From contig NZ_CP035733.1 in assembly GCF_009768975.1 (NCBI RefSeq), positions 2,958,001 to 3,022,000 on the forward strand: DNA of 64,000 bases. The letters run 5' to 3'. Below, piece after piece: positions 52,292 to 59,428 of this stretch. Below the pieces are notes generated by a model. The model saw nothing but the letters and a program-made list of their open reading frames with translations. It was not told the DNA's origin and made no database searches. This DNA comes from Sphingorhabdus lacus (GTDB taxonomy: Bacteria; Pseudomonadota; Alphaproteobacteria; Sphingomonadales; Sphingomonadaceae). Position 1 is the first letter of the stretch, and every line of letters begins with the position of its first letter. The position numbers and the translations under genes were made by a program.

Positions 52292-52423
52292 TCAGATCTC
52301 GTCCGGCTGTTCCTGAGGCGCGCCGCCGGGGAAATCCACGTCGCCCTTGTCGGGTGGAACTTCGTCCGGCCAATCATTTGGTTCTTCGACCGGACGCTCC
52401 GGCGTTTTGGGGTCATCGATCAT
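52292..52423 (-). CDS. Small acidic proline-rich protein
   Basis: A 43-residue product beginning MIDDPKTPERPVEEPNDW and rich in Asp, Glu and Pro is predicted to be disordered. A good ribosome-binding site (AGAGGAG, six to seven bases before the ATG) supports translation from 52423 rather than from the longer open frame. No function can be inferred. It lies in the stress-gene cluster and ends near the shared terminator. Confidence 0.6.
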   Translation of the reverse strand: MIDDPKTPERPVEEPNDWPDEVPPDKGDVDFPGGAPQEQPDEI

Positions 52424-52495
52424 TTCGCATCTCCTCTGGCTGCTTTGTTCTTTGGAAACATCACGCAGCGGAAAAAGTTTCATGGGCCGAACCCG

Positions 52496-53119
52496 CTATG
52501 CTTGTGCGTGTTCGGCCACCATAACCTCTTCGGCAGGTGTCACCGAATAGGCGATGGGCTTGAACGATCCATTGTTCGACTGCAGCGCGGAACAGGCCGT
52601 CAAACCGATGATCAAATCCATTTCAGCCCGGAACCGGATTTCCTCACCAGCGCGGCTGAGCGGAGGTTGCACCGAAATCTCGCCCGTTTTTCCGTCGATC
52701 GCGACATGCATGAAACAGTTGAAGGCGACGGGAATGTTGTCTGGCTCAATGCCGAAAGGACGCAGGGCCTCCGCGAGATTTCCGAAGCAACCTTGATGCG
52801 GATGCGTATCGCCATAGATGATCCGGAATGTATCTTCCGAACAGGGCGTCAACAGAAAGTCATGCCGGCCCACATCGTCATGCACGATCGTCAGCATCAC
52901 TTTGCTGCGGTTGGAATATAGCGGGTCGCCGGTCGTCAGAAACAGGCGCGATGCGTAATCCAGGGTGCGTCCCGACGAAATCACTTCACGAATATCGGTT
53001 TGCGCATAGGCGACCAGATCGGCAACCTGTTCGCCCTGCGGATCGATCACAGTCAGCAAGTCGCCCTTGTTCATCGTAAAGGCGACGCCGGAGCGGGGCC
53101 GGATTTCGAGATTGCTCAT
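52496..53119 (-). CDS. DUF1989 (urea carboxylase-associated) family protein
   Basis: This 207-aa protein has the DUF1989 pattern: an N-terminal FTMNKGDLLTVIDPQGEQVADLVAY, the conserved Cys/His segment FLLTPCSEDTFR and HPHQGCFGNLAEAL, and VAFNCFMHVAIDG. Characterised relatives, encoded near urea carboxylase, act on carboxyguanidine or similar guanidine-derived compounds. The substrate here is not known. Its start overlaps the end of the YqcI/YcgG gene by 4 bases, so the two act together in all likelihood. Confidence 0.88.
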   Translation of the reverse strand: MSNLEIRPRSGVAFTMNKGDLLTVIDPQGEQVADLVAYAQTDIREVISSGRTLDYASRLFLTTGDPLYSNRSKVMLTIVHDDVGRHDFLLTPCSEDTFRIIYGDTHPHQGCFGNLAEALRPFGIEPDNIPVAFNCFMHVAIDGKTGEISVQPPLSRAGEEIRFRAEMDLIIGLTACSALQSNNGSFKPIAYSVTPAEEVMVAEHAQA

Positions 53120-53805
53120 GATGCTGCGCCTTTCCGGCTAAACGGGCACACCCAACCATCTTCTACGCGGCGCCCGCTATATTGGCGTGCCGCCGATGCG
53201 TCACCATGCTGTGCCAGCATGGGGTTGATCGTACCGGCCAAAGCCTCGTCCCGTTTCAAGATGGTATCGCGTAACGGGTCGTAGCGTCCTTCACTGCGCA
53301 ACTGTTCGAACTGGTCATGCAGATTGAATACCATCACCGGATAGCTGAAGCGCCGGGCGGGGCGGCTGGCATTGGGGTGGAGACCAACCACAAAAAAGGC
53401 CTCGCCACCAAAGCTGACCGCGAAATGGGGGTCATCCGGATCGCTGCTGATACGCGGGTCGACCGTCTGGCCGAGCCAGTCATCCTTGTCGCTCAATGAT
53501 TGTAAACGGTCCCAAACCGCACGTTCGAACCGCCGCTCGCTCAAGGGTCCATTATTGCGGAAAATAACGACGAGCGTTTGGAACAGCACTGGGTCATTGC
53601 GGTAGGAATTGGCTAGCGAAGCGATTTTCGGCCAGATCCGTAAATCGTCCCACGCAGAGCGAATGTCGTCCGCGACCACAAAATGCATCTGCCCCTTATT
53701 CAAAGCAGATTTTGCGCCGACGCACGGGAAGGCGGCATCGCGGACAAAATCCTCGAACAGGTCGGTAATTTCGGTCGCGGGTTTTTCAATTTCAGCAAGG
53801 GGCAC
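53116..53805 (-). CDS. YqcI/YcgG family protein (heme-dependent N-hydroxylase-like)
   Basis: This 229-aa protein fits the YqcI/YcgG family: FPCVGAKSALNKGQMHFVV near the N-terminus, SFGGEAFFVVGLHPNASRPARRFSYPVMVFNLHDQFEQLR in the centre, and a final WVCPFSRK. Characterised members (GntA of guanitoxin synthesis, DcsA of cycloserine synthesis) are heme proteins that N-hydroxylate guanidino groups. The conserved Cys and His could serve the heme, but this is by analogy. It is first in a two-gene unit with DUF1989. Confidence 0.85.
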   Translation of the reverse strand: MPLAEIEKPATEITDLFEDFVRDAAFPCVGAKSALNKGQMHFVVADDIRSAWDDLRIWPKIASLANSYRNDPVLFQTLVVIFRNNGPLSERRFERAVWDRLQSLSDKDDWLGQTVDPRISSDPDDPHFAVSFGGEAFFVVGLHPNASRPARRFSYPVMVFNLHDQFEQLRSEGRYDPLRDTILKRDEALAGTINPMLAQHGDASAARQYSGRRVEDGWVCPFSRKGAAS

Positions 53806-54035
53806 CGTGTTTCTCCGTTCGGCTCATTGCGACCCGAATGGATTTCGGGATGGCTGTTTGCGCAATTCGAGATTTCTAAAGCCGGGAATGTGCCGATTGT
53901 TCCTTGGCTCAGTGCCTCCATCCGTCGCGAAATCGCGAAAGACCTCTGCGCGCCGTCGGTTCTTGATCTAGCGCAATGCAACTTAAAGGGCGTTCAACCA
54001 TTAACATCATAGGTGCATTAACGAAGGAAAATAAC

Positions 54036-54287
54036 ATGTCCCACACGCCACATGAGCTTCACGACGAATTCCCGGACGCCGCTGCACAAATTCATGCGTT
54101 AAAGACACAGGATAAGCGATTTGCCGCGTTGGCCGAACGCTATCATGTGCTCAACCGTGAAATCCACCGGATCGACAGCGGTATCGAGCCTGCCTCCGAA
54201 GACAGGACCGAAGAGTTGAAGAAAGAGCGCTTGTCGTTGCTGGATACGATTCAACTGGCGCTCAAGGCCAGCGAGGTGTCGCCATGA
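54036..54287 (+). CDS. YdcH family protein (DUF465)
   Basis: This 83-aa protein is a short helical hairpin of the YdcH/DUF465 family (AAAQIHALKTQDKRFAALAERYHVLNREIHRIDSG; DRTEELKKERLSLLDTIQLAL). The function of the family is unknown. The ATG at 54036 has GAAGGAAA upstream, while the open frame extends to 53976 without such a site. Its stop overlaps the next gene (ATGA). Confidence 0.88.
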   Translation: MSHTPHELHDEFPDAAAQIHALKTQDKRFAALAERYHVLNREIHRIDSGIEPASEDRTEELKKERLSLLDTIQLALKASEVSP

Positions 54288-54598
54288 CCGGGGAGGCCGA
54301 TGTCCGCGCGAAGCTGACTGCCCGTCTGGGCGAATTGGAATCGCGTGCCGGGCGTATTGAAGCCCAGCTAACAAAACCGATGAGCGCGGATTCAGAAGAG
54401 CAGGCCATCGAGATAGAGGGTGAAGACACGCTCGCTGCCGAAGATGCCTTGGTCCTTAAGGAAATGGCGTCGGTCCGGGCCGCACTCGGCCGATTGGATC
54501 AGGGGCAATATGGCAAATGCCTTTCCTGCGGCGAACCGATTTCGGCCGCGCGGCTGGTGCTGATGCCAACTGCGACATTGTGCGCTGACTGTATGTAG
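54284..54598 (+). CDS. TraR/DksA-type zinc finger protein
   Basis: This 104-aa protein has an N-terminal coiled coil and a C-terminal zinc finger with Cys pairs CLSCGEPI and CADC (last residues), the DksA/TraR form. Short DksA-like proteins bind RNA polymerase through the secondary channel and modify stringent or stress transcription. The coiled-coil tip DxxDxA motif of DksA is not clear, so activity may differ. It is translationally coupled to the YdcH gene. Confidence 0.88.
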   Translation: MTGEADVRAKLTARLGELESRAGRIEAQLTKPMSADSEEQAIEIEGEDTLAAEDALVLKEMASVRAALGRLDQGQYGKCLSCGEPISAARLVLMPTATLCADCM

Positions 54599-54602
54599 GC
54601 AA

Positions 54603-55028
54603 ATGTTCGTTCAACTTTTTGTCTCGACGCTGAGCGTCCTACTGACCGTGGTCATACACGGGGCAGGGCTGGCATTGTTGGGACGAAGTTTGCGTAACGA
54701 AATTCAAGTGGAACGCGCGCATCACCTGGCCGCCATGTCAACACGCACCATGCTTTTTACGCTTGCCCTGGTTGTCGGGCTGTTCACGCTCCATGGTATC
54801 GAAATATGGCTCTATGCTTTTCTTTTTGAAGCGATTGGTGCCGTTACAGATATTGAGACAGCCGTCTATTTTTCCACCATCAGCTATGCCGGCATCGGCT
54901 TTGATGATCGCTATATCAATCCCGACTGGCGTCTGGTCGCTGCAATCGAGGGCATCAACGGCCTGTTGCTGCTGGGTTGGTCGACCGCGTTTTTCGTAAC
55001 GATCGTCGCGCGGCTGGGGCGAACATGA
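54603..55028 (+). CDS. Ion channel family membrane protein
   Basis: This 141-aa protein has about three hydrophobic helices and a pore-loop-like segment (AVYFSTISYAGIGFDD) between the last two, as in two-helix potassium channels. The selectivity filter TVGYGD is changed to TISYAG, so ion preference is uncertain. No regulatory domain is attached. It starts 4 bases after the DksA-like gene, forming a YdcH/DksA-like/channel operon. Confidence 0.75.
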   Translation: MFVQLFVSTLSVLLTVVIHGAGLALLGRSLRNEIQVERAHHLAAMSTRTMLFTLALVVGLFTLHGIEIWLYAFLFEAIGAVTDIETAVYFSTISYAGIGFDDRYINPDWRLVAAIEGINGLLLLGWSTAFFVTIVARLGRT

Positions 55029-55033
55029 CTGTC

Positions 55034-55120
55034 TGGTGCGGCCAAGAAGACTCGAACTTCCACGGGCTTTCGCCCACAACGACCTCAACGTTGCGCGTCT
55101 ACCAATTCCGCCATGGCCGC
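55034..55120 (-). tRNA. tRNA-Leu (GAG)
   Basis: Read on the minus strand, the 87 bases form a class II tRNA: acceptor GCGGCCA paired with TGGCCGC, D arm with GGTAGACGC, anticodon stem CAACG/CGTTG around TTGAGGT (anticodon GAG), a long variable arm (TGGGCGAAAGCCC) and T arm with GTTCGAGTC. The 3' CCA is encoded. Confidence 0.97.
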
Positions 55121-55263
55121 ACGCGCCTCGACAGGTAGGAGAGCGCCCCTAGCAAAGCGGTCCCGCACACGCAACAGCCTTTGTTCAACGCCATGCGATG
55201 GAAAGTCTGTCGCAGAACGGCACAGTTTAAAGAATCCGGCGTGTCAGTCGTTTGTTTGGGGGT

Positions 55264-55533
55264 ATGACAAGGGCTTTCACCCTCTATTCCACTTGCGCCA
55301 CATGGTTAAAGCAGCGTTTACCTTTGATGGTGTTTGCCCTTTTGCCTCTGCTATTGGCCGCGACCCCCGCTACGGCGCCGACGCCGCCTGCGCGTGTGAG
55401 TCGGGTTGGCACGGCAACGGTTCAAATCATTCGTGCAGAGCCGGTCTCCGCCGAACCCCGTGCCTCCGACGTTAAACAGCCAGACCGGCAGTATCGACGC
55501 CGTGATCAGGTGCCGCTGGTCGAGTTTTTCTAG
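55264..55533 (+). CDS. Small secreted or membrane-anchored protein of unknown function
   Basis: An 89-aa product with a hydrophobic segment (LMVFALLPLLLAATPATA) that looks like a signal peptide and a basic tail ending DRQYRRRDQVPLVEFF. Small secreted proteins with a similar C-terminal arginine-rich/VEFF ending appear in sphingomonads. GGGGG lies directly upstream of the ATG. It converges with the sigma-54 activator gene, overlapping its end by a few bases. Function unknown. Confidence 0.5.
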   Translation: MTRAFTLYSTCATWLKQRLPLMVFALLPLLLAATPATAPTPPARVSRVGTATVQIIRAEPVSAEPRASDVKQPDRQYRRRDQVPLVEFF

Positions 55534-56561
55534 GCGGCTATTTTCTCGAGGCGGTATTTGCGCATCTTCTCGATCAGGGTTGTGCGCTTCAGGGTAAGCA
55601 AACGAGCTGCTTCCGAAATGACGCCTTCGGCATGGTGCAGTGCCATCTGGATACGTTCCAACTCCATGCGCTCGACCTGTGCCTTGAGGTCAATCGGCGC
55701 ATTGAACGAGACAGGTGCGCTTTCCACCACCGACAAAACGGGAAGAGGTGCCAGCTTGGGCATCGTCTTGCCAAGCAACTGGTCGACACCAAATGCGTCG
55801 ATCGTTTCGCCGCCAAACAGGATATTGGCGCGTTCAATCACATTGCGCAATTCGCGGACATTGCCTGGCCAGTCATGCATGGACAAGCGTTGCAGGGCGT
55901 CTGTATCAAAGTGGCAGATTTGTCCGGTGCGGCCCTTTTGGAAATGCGCGATCAGCTGGGGAATGTCTTCAACCCGCTGGGCGAGGTCCGGAACTTGCAG
56001 GACGACAACGCCCAGGCGGAAAAACAGGTCTTCGCGAAAACGGCCGTCGAGGATCGCTTTGTCGATCTTCTGGTGGGTCGCCGAAATGATGCGGACATCG
56101 ACCGGAATGTTGCTGTTGCCGCCAATGCGGGAGATAAGGCCATCCTCCAGAACGCGGAGTAGCTTGACCTGCATATCGAAACGCATGTCACCAATTTCGT
56201 CGAGGAAGAGCGTACCCTTGTCGGCATTTTCGAAATGGCCGGTCCGGCGTGTCTGTGCACCGGTAAAGGCACCACGTTCATGGCCGAACAATTCCGATTC
56301 AATCAGTTCAGCCGGAATGGCACCGCAATTGAGTGCGACATAGGGTTTGGAGGCGCGTGGGCTGGCATTATGTATTGCACGGGCAACCACTTCTTTACCG
56401 GAGCCCGATGGGCCGCAAATCATGACCGAAGCGGAAGAATTGGCGACCCTGCGTACCATGTCGCGCAAGGTGCCCATGATAGGACTTTTGCCGATCAGCA
56501 TATCCTCTATAGAGAGGGGCTTTTCAAATTTTGCCGGTGCTTGTGCTGTTGACGTTACCAT
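55530..56561 (-). CDS. Sigma-54-dependent flagellar regulator (FlbD/FleQ-like, no receiver)
   Basis: This 343-aa AAA+ activator has Walker A (CGPSGSGKE), the sigma-54-contacting GAFTGA loop (ERGAFTGAQTRR), Walker B (GTLFLDEIGD) and a C-terminal Fis-type helix (ISEAARLLTLKRTTLIEKMRKY). The N-terminal receiver found in FlbD and NtrC is missing, and only about 20 residues precede the AAA+ domain. Position beside motAB and flg genes suggests control of RpoN-dependent flagellar promoters. The ATG at 56561 has AGGAAAA upstream. Confidence 0.9.
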   Translation of the reverse strand: MVTSTAQAPAKFEKPLSIEDMLIGKSPIMGTLRDMVRRVANSSASVMICGPSGSGKEVVARAIHNASPRASKPYVALNCGAIPAELIESELFGHERGAFTGAQTRRTGHFENADKGTLFLDEIGDMRFDMQVKLLRVLEDGLISRIGGNSNIPVDVRIISATHQKIDKAILDGRFREDLFFRLGVVVLQVPDLAQRVEDIPQLIAHFQKGRTGQICHFDTDALQRLSMHDWPGNVRELRNVIERANILFGGETIDAFGVDQLLGKTMPKLAPLPVLSVVESAPVSFNAPIDLKAQVERMELERIQMALHHAEGVISEAARLLTLKRTTLIEKMRKYRLEKIAA

Positions 56562-56602
56562 GCTTTTTTCCTGTCGGATGACTGCCTTGGCCCCGTTTCT
56601 TG

Positions 56603-56618
56603 TCAATCATGGTAAACG
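56603..56618 (-). promoter_or_regulatory. Repeated 16-mer upstream of the sigma-54 activator gene
   Basis: CGTTTACCATGATTGA (minus strand) lies 42 bases before the ATG of the activator gene. The same 16 bases occur upstream of motA at 58475. TTTACCAT resembles the TTAACCAT half-site of CtrA-type regulators, but binding is inference. Confidence 0.55.
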
Positions 56619-56729
56619 AAATCCTAACAAAACCGGTGCCAAGCGTTAACGAATCCGAAACGGACTAAAAGCACTGCAAAGTGTCAAATTTTGTAAACTG
56701 ATATATCCATTTCGGATATCTTTTCGGCC

Positions 56730-57584
56730 CTACTCGGCGATGGTACGCCATCCAAGTGTGATCGACATGCGCCGATTCCGGGGGTCATAGGGGTTCTCGC
56801 GGACATAAGGTTCGCGGTCTGCGACCCCTTCGATGCGCACAAACCGGTTTGGCGTAATGCCGGCGCGGGCCAGCGCTGCCCGGGTTGCTTCCGCCCGTGC
56901 CGACGACAACTGCCAATTGTTAACGCCCAGCCGACTTGAGGTCGGCTGCGCGTCGGTATGTCCGCGCACAATCAGTCCGTTAGGCAGCTCGGCCAAAGTT
57001 CCACCAACGTCATTCAAAAGCCGAATGGCATCCGGGGTCAGAATATCCGTACCGGAAATGAACATCGAAAAATTCGCTTCATCGACCATGTCGATCCGCA
57101 AGCCGTCGCGCGTTTCGGTAAAGCGCAAACTCTTTGCTACGCGCCGTATTTCCTTCCGCTCCTGCAACTTGTTGAGAATCGATTTGCGCGCTTCCTGGAA
57201 CTTCGCGCGATCCTGGCCAATTCCGGAGGCTTCCTTCGGCCCGCCTGTGGCATCACGGGGGATCGTCATGCTACGCGTACCGGTCTGCCCCGCGCGATGA
57301 GGATATTTATCGACCGACGTAATAGAATCGCCCCCGAAGAAGCTTGTCGATCCGGCGCTATCCTGTTTGCTGGAAACCAAGGTCGGTGAAAAATAATCCG
57401 CTAAAGCCTTGCGCTGCTTTTCGGTGGTCGCACCCAGCAACCACATGAGCAGGAAGAACGCCATCATAGCGGTCACGAAGTCGGCATAAGCCACCTTCCA
57501 TGCGCCGCCGTGGTGGCCGCCATGGGGCGCCTCATAGACTTTCTTGACGATGACCGGGCGAATGGGCTCGTTCGACTTCGCCAT
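56730..57584 (-). CDS. motB: Flagellar motor stator protein MotB
   Basis: MotB (284 aa) has a basic N-terminus, one transmembrane helix with the proton-binding Asp35 (YADFVTAMMAFFLLMWLL), the plug region and a C-terminal OmpA-like peptidoglycan-binding domain (LIVRGHTDAQPTSSRLGVNNWQLSSARAEATRAAL). The Asp suggests a proton-driven stator. Its ATG overlaps the motA stop. Confidence 0.95.
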   Translation of the reverse strand: MAKSNEPIRPVIVKKVYEAPHGGHHGGAWKVAYADFVTAMMAFFLLMWLLGATTEKQRKALADYFSPTLVSSKQDSAGSTSFFGGDSITSVDKYPHRAGQTGTRSMTIPRDATGGPKEASGIGQDRAKFQEARKSILNKLQERKEIRRVAKSLRFTETRDGLRIDMVDEANFSMFISGTDILTPDAIRLLNDVGGTLAELPNGLIVRGHTDAQPTSSRLGVNNWQLSSARAEATRAALARAGITPNRFVRIEGVADREPYVRENPYDPRNRRMSITLGWRTIAE

Positions 57585-58447
57585 TACCGACCCCGCATAC
57601 CGTCAAACACTTCGGCGAAGCTTGGCTGGTTGCTATGTTCGATGCCCGAACGTGCTGCTTCGATCACAAGCGGCTGCGGATGGCCGTGCAGCGATGCGAT
57701 GATCATTTGCTTGACGACATGATAGATAGCCGCATCGGCTTCGATGACCTGCATTGCACGGTTCGCAAATGGTCCGACCAGACCATAAGCGAGCAAAACG
57801 CCCAAAAAGGTTCCGACCAACGCCGACCCGATCATGCCCCCCAGAATTGCAGGCGGCTTGTCGATCGATCCCATGGTCTTCACAACGCCGAGAACGGCTG
57901 CCACAATCCCAAGGGCAGGCAGGGCGTCGGCAAGGCCCTGGAGTCCCTCTGCCGGCTTAACGACATGGTGATGGTGGTTCTTGATGCTGTTATCCATGAC
58001 CTCTTCGACCGCATGCGGGTCGAGCGTCCCTGAGGAAACCACGACCAGACGCAGCGTATCGCAGATCAGATGGACCAGTACCTGGTCCTTCAACAGCCTT
58101 GGATATTCGGAAAAGAGCGTCGAGTTTGCGGGATCTTCGATATGAGGTTCGACGGCGACCGGGCCTTCGGTCTTGAGCATTTTCATCAGCTTGGACACTA
58201 GAAAGATGCAGTCCAGATAATCCTGCTTCTTATATTGCGGTCCCTTGAAGACCTTGGCGAGACCACCGGCTAAACCTTTGAGCTCCTTGCCCGAGTTGCC
58301 GATGATGAGCGCGCCCATACAGGCGCCGCCAATAATCAGCATTTCATGCGGTAACGCATGCATCACGGGTCCGAGATTGCCTCCGGTGAGGGCGAAACCG
58401 CCAAACACCATGACCAAAAGGACAATGATACCGATTATTGCAAACAT
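57584..58447 (-). CDS. motA: Flagellar motor stator protein MotA
   Basis: MotA (287 aa) has four membrane helices and the cytoplasmic loop contacting the rotor. Landmarks are GGFALTGGNLGPVMHALPHEMLIIGG at the N-terminus, and the pore-lining helices ALPALGIVAAVLGVVKTMG and GTFLGVLLAYGLVGPFANR, which belong to the A3 and A4 segments. It forms the stator with MotB. The upstream region carries the repeated 16-mer. Confidence 0.95.
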   Translation of the reverse strand: MFAIIGIIVLLVMVFGGFALTGGNLGPVMHALPHEMLIIGGACMGALIIGNSGKELKGLAGGLAKVFKGPQYKKQDYLDCIFLVSKLMKMLKTEGPVAVEPHIEDPANSTLFSEYPRLLKDQVLVHLICDTLRLVVVSSGTLDPHAVEEVMDNSIKNHHHHVVKPAEGLQGLADALPALGIVAAVLGVVKTMGSIDKPPAILGGMIGSALVGTFLGVLLAYGLVGPFANRAMQVIEADAAIYHVVKQMIIASLHGHPQPLVIEAARSGIEHSNQPSFAEVFDGMRGR

Positions 58448-58474
58448 GAAATGGCTGGCCCCTGTGCGCGTTTA

Positions 58475-58490
58475 TCAATCATGGTAAACG
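58475..58490 (-). promoter_or_regulatory. Repeated 16-mer upstream of motA
   Basis: The second copy of CGTTTACCATGATTGA (minus strand) lies 28 bases before the motA ATG. It is identical to the copy at 56603 and on the same strand relative to its gene. Confidence 0.55.
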
Positions 58491-58543
58491 GCTGAAGGTG
58501 TCGGATATTAAGTAGTTTTTTTAAGCAGAACGCGAATTTCGCG

Positions 58544-58571
58544 AAAAAATGGATGGCGAACTTAGTTCGCC
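58544..58571 (-). terminator. Terminator of the flg operon
   Basis: On the minus strand, GGCGAAC-TAA-GTTCGCC (58571-58555) is followed by ATCCA and six T (58549-58544). It lies 15 bases after the flgL stop. Confidence 0.7.
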
Positions 58572-58585
58572 GGACTGTTCTGGGC

Positions 58586-59416
58586 TTAGCTCAGAAAGTC
58601 CATCAGTGTGCGCCGGTTGATACGGGCAAAGGCCGCCTGCGCGGCTTCGAGCGTCAACGTCATACCGTTGAGTTCGGCAATCGCCGCGCTCAGGTCCGTA
58701 TCTTCGAGTGCCGAGCGCTCTTCAGCGGTGCTGATCGCGCGCAATGCGCTGTTCTCATTCAGGCGGTCGAGACGCGCAGCGTTCAAACCGACGACGGCGA
58801 TCATATCGGAAGCATGGTTTATAGCGCCATCGACGGCCGTGTTTCCTGCGGCTACCTGCGCCATATTGCCCGCAGCGATAGCGGTCGCGGTATCGCGGAT
58901 AGTCTGGCTAATGGAAACGCCGCCGACTTCAAACACTTCGGCACGGGTCGGCACGGGCGCAAATATGCTGTTGTCGTCAAAACGGATCGCCATATTCGAT
59001 CCGCTTGCAAATAAAGGCTGGTCGTTGGCCGCTTTTACGAGCGCCATCGAGTCAATTTCATCTGCCAGGGAGGCCAGCTCGACCGCGATAGTTCCACGGT
59101 CCGTTGCTGAGGTCGCCGCATTGGCGCCGGCAAGGGTCAGTTCCTTGGCGCGTGCGAGCAAAGCTGACATCTGACGCAAGCTGCCGTCGGCCTGGGAAGT
59201 CAATGATATGCCCAAATTGATATTCGATGCACGCGCCGTGTCGTTCGCCTGCGACCGCGCAAGATCGGATATACGGGTCGTGGCCACCGGGTTGTCGGAT
59301 GCACGCTGAAGGCGTTTGCCCGTCGAAATCTGGACTTGCTTGTCCGCAATGCGCTGCGCCATGCGGGATTGCCGCTGGATCTCTTGCGTCATTCGGTTGC
59401 CAGTTGCGTTGATCAT
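58586..59416 (-). CDS. flgL: Flagellar hook-associated protein 3 (FlgL)
   Basis: FlgL (276 aa) joins hook and filament. The flagellin-like N-terminal helix (RMTQEIQRQSRMAQRIADKQVQISTGKRLQRASDNPVATTRISDLARS) and C-terminal helix (LNENSALRAISTAEERSALEDTDLSAAIAELN) are intact. It is the last gene of the flgF-L run and shorter than enterobacterial FlgL because the central domain is reduced. Confidence 0.93.
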   Translation of the reverse strand: MINATGNRMTQEIQRQSRMAQRIADKQVQISTGKRLQRASDNPVATTRISDLARSQANDTARASNINLGISLTSQADGSLRQMSALLARAKELTLAGANAATSATDRGTIAVELASLADEIDSMALVKAANDQPLFASGSNMAIRFDDNSIFAPVPTRAEVFEVGGVSISQTIRDTATAIAAGNMAQVAAGNTAVDGAINHASDMIAVVGLNAARLDRLNENSALRAISTAEERSALEDTDLSAAIAELNGMTLTLEAAQAAFARINRRTLMDFLS

Positions 59417-59428
59417 GATGGCCTCACC

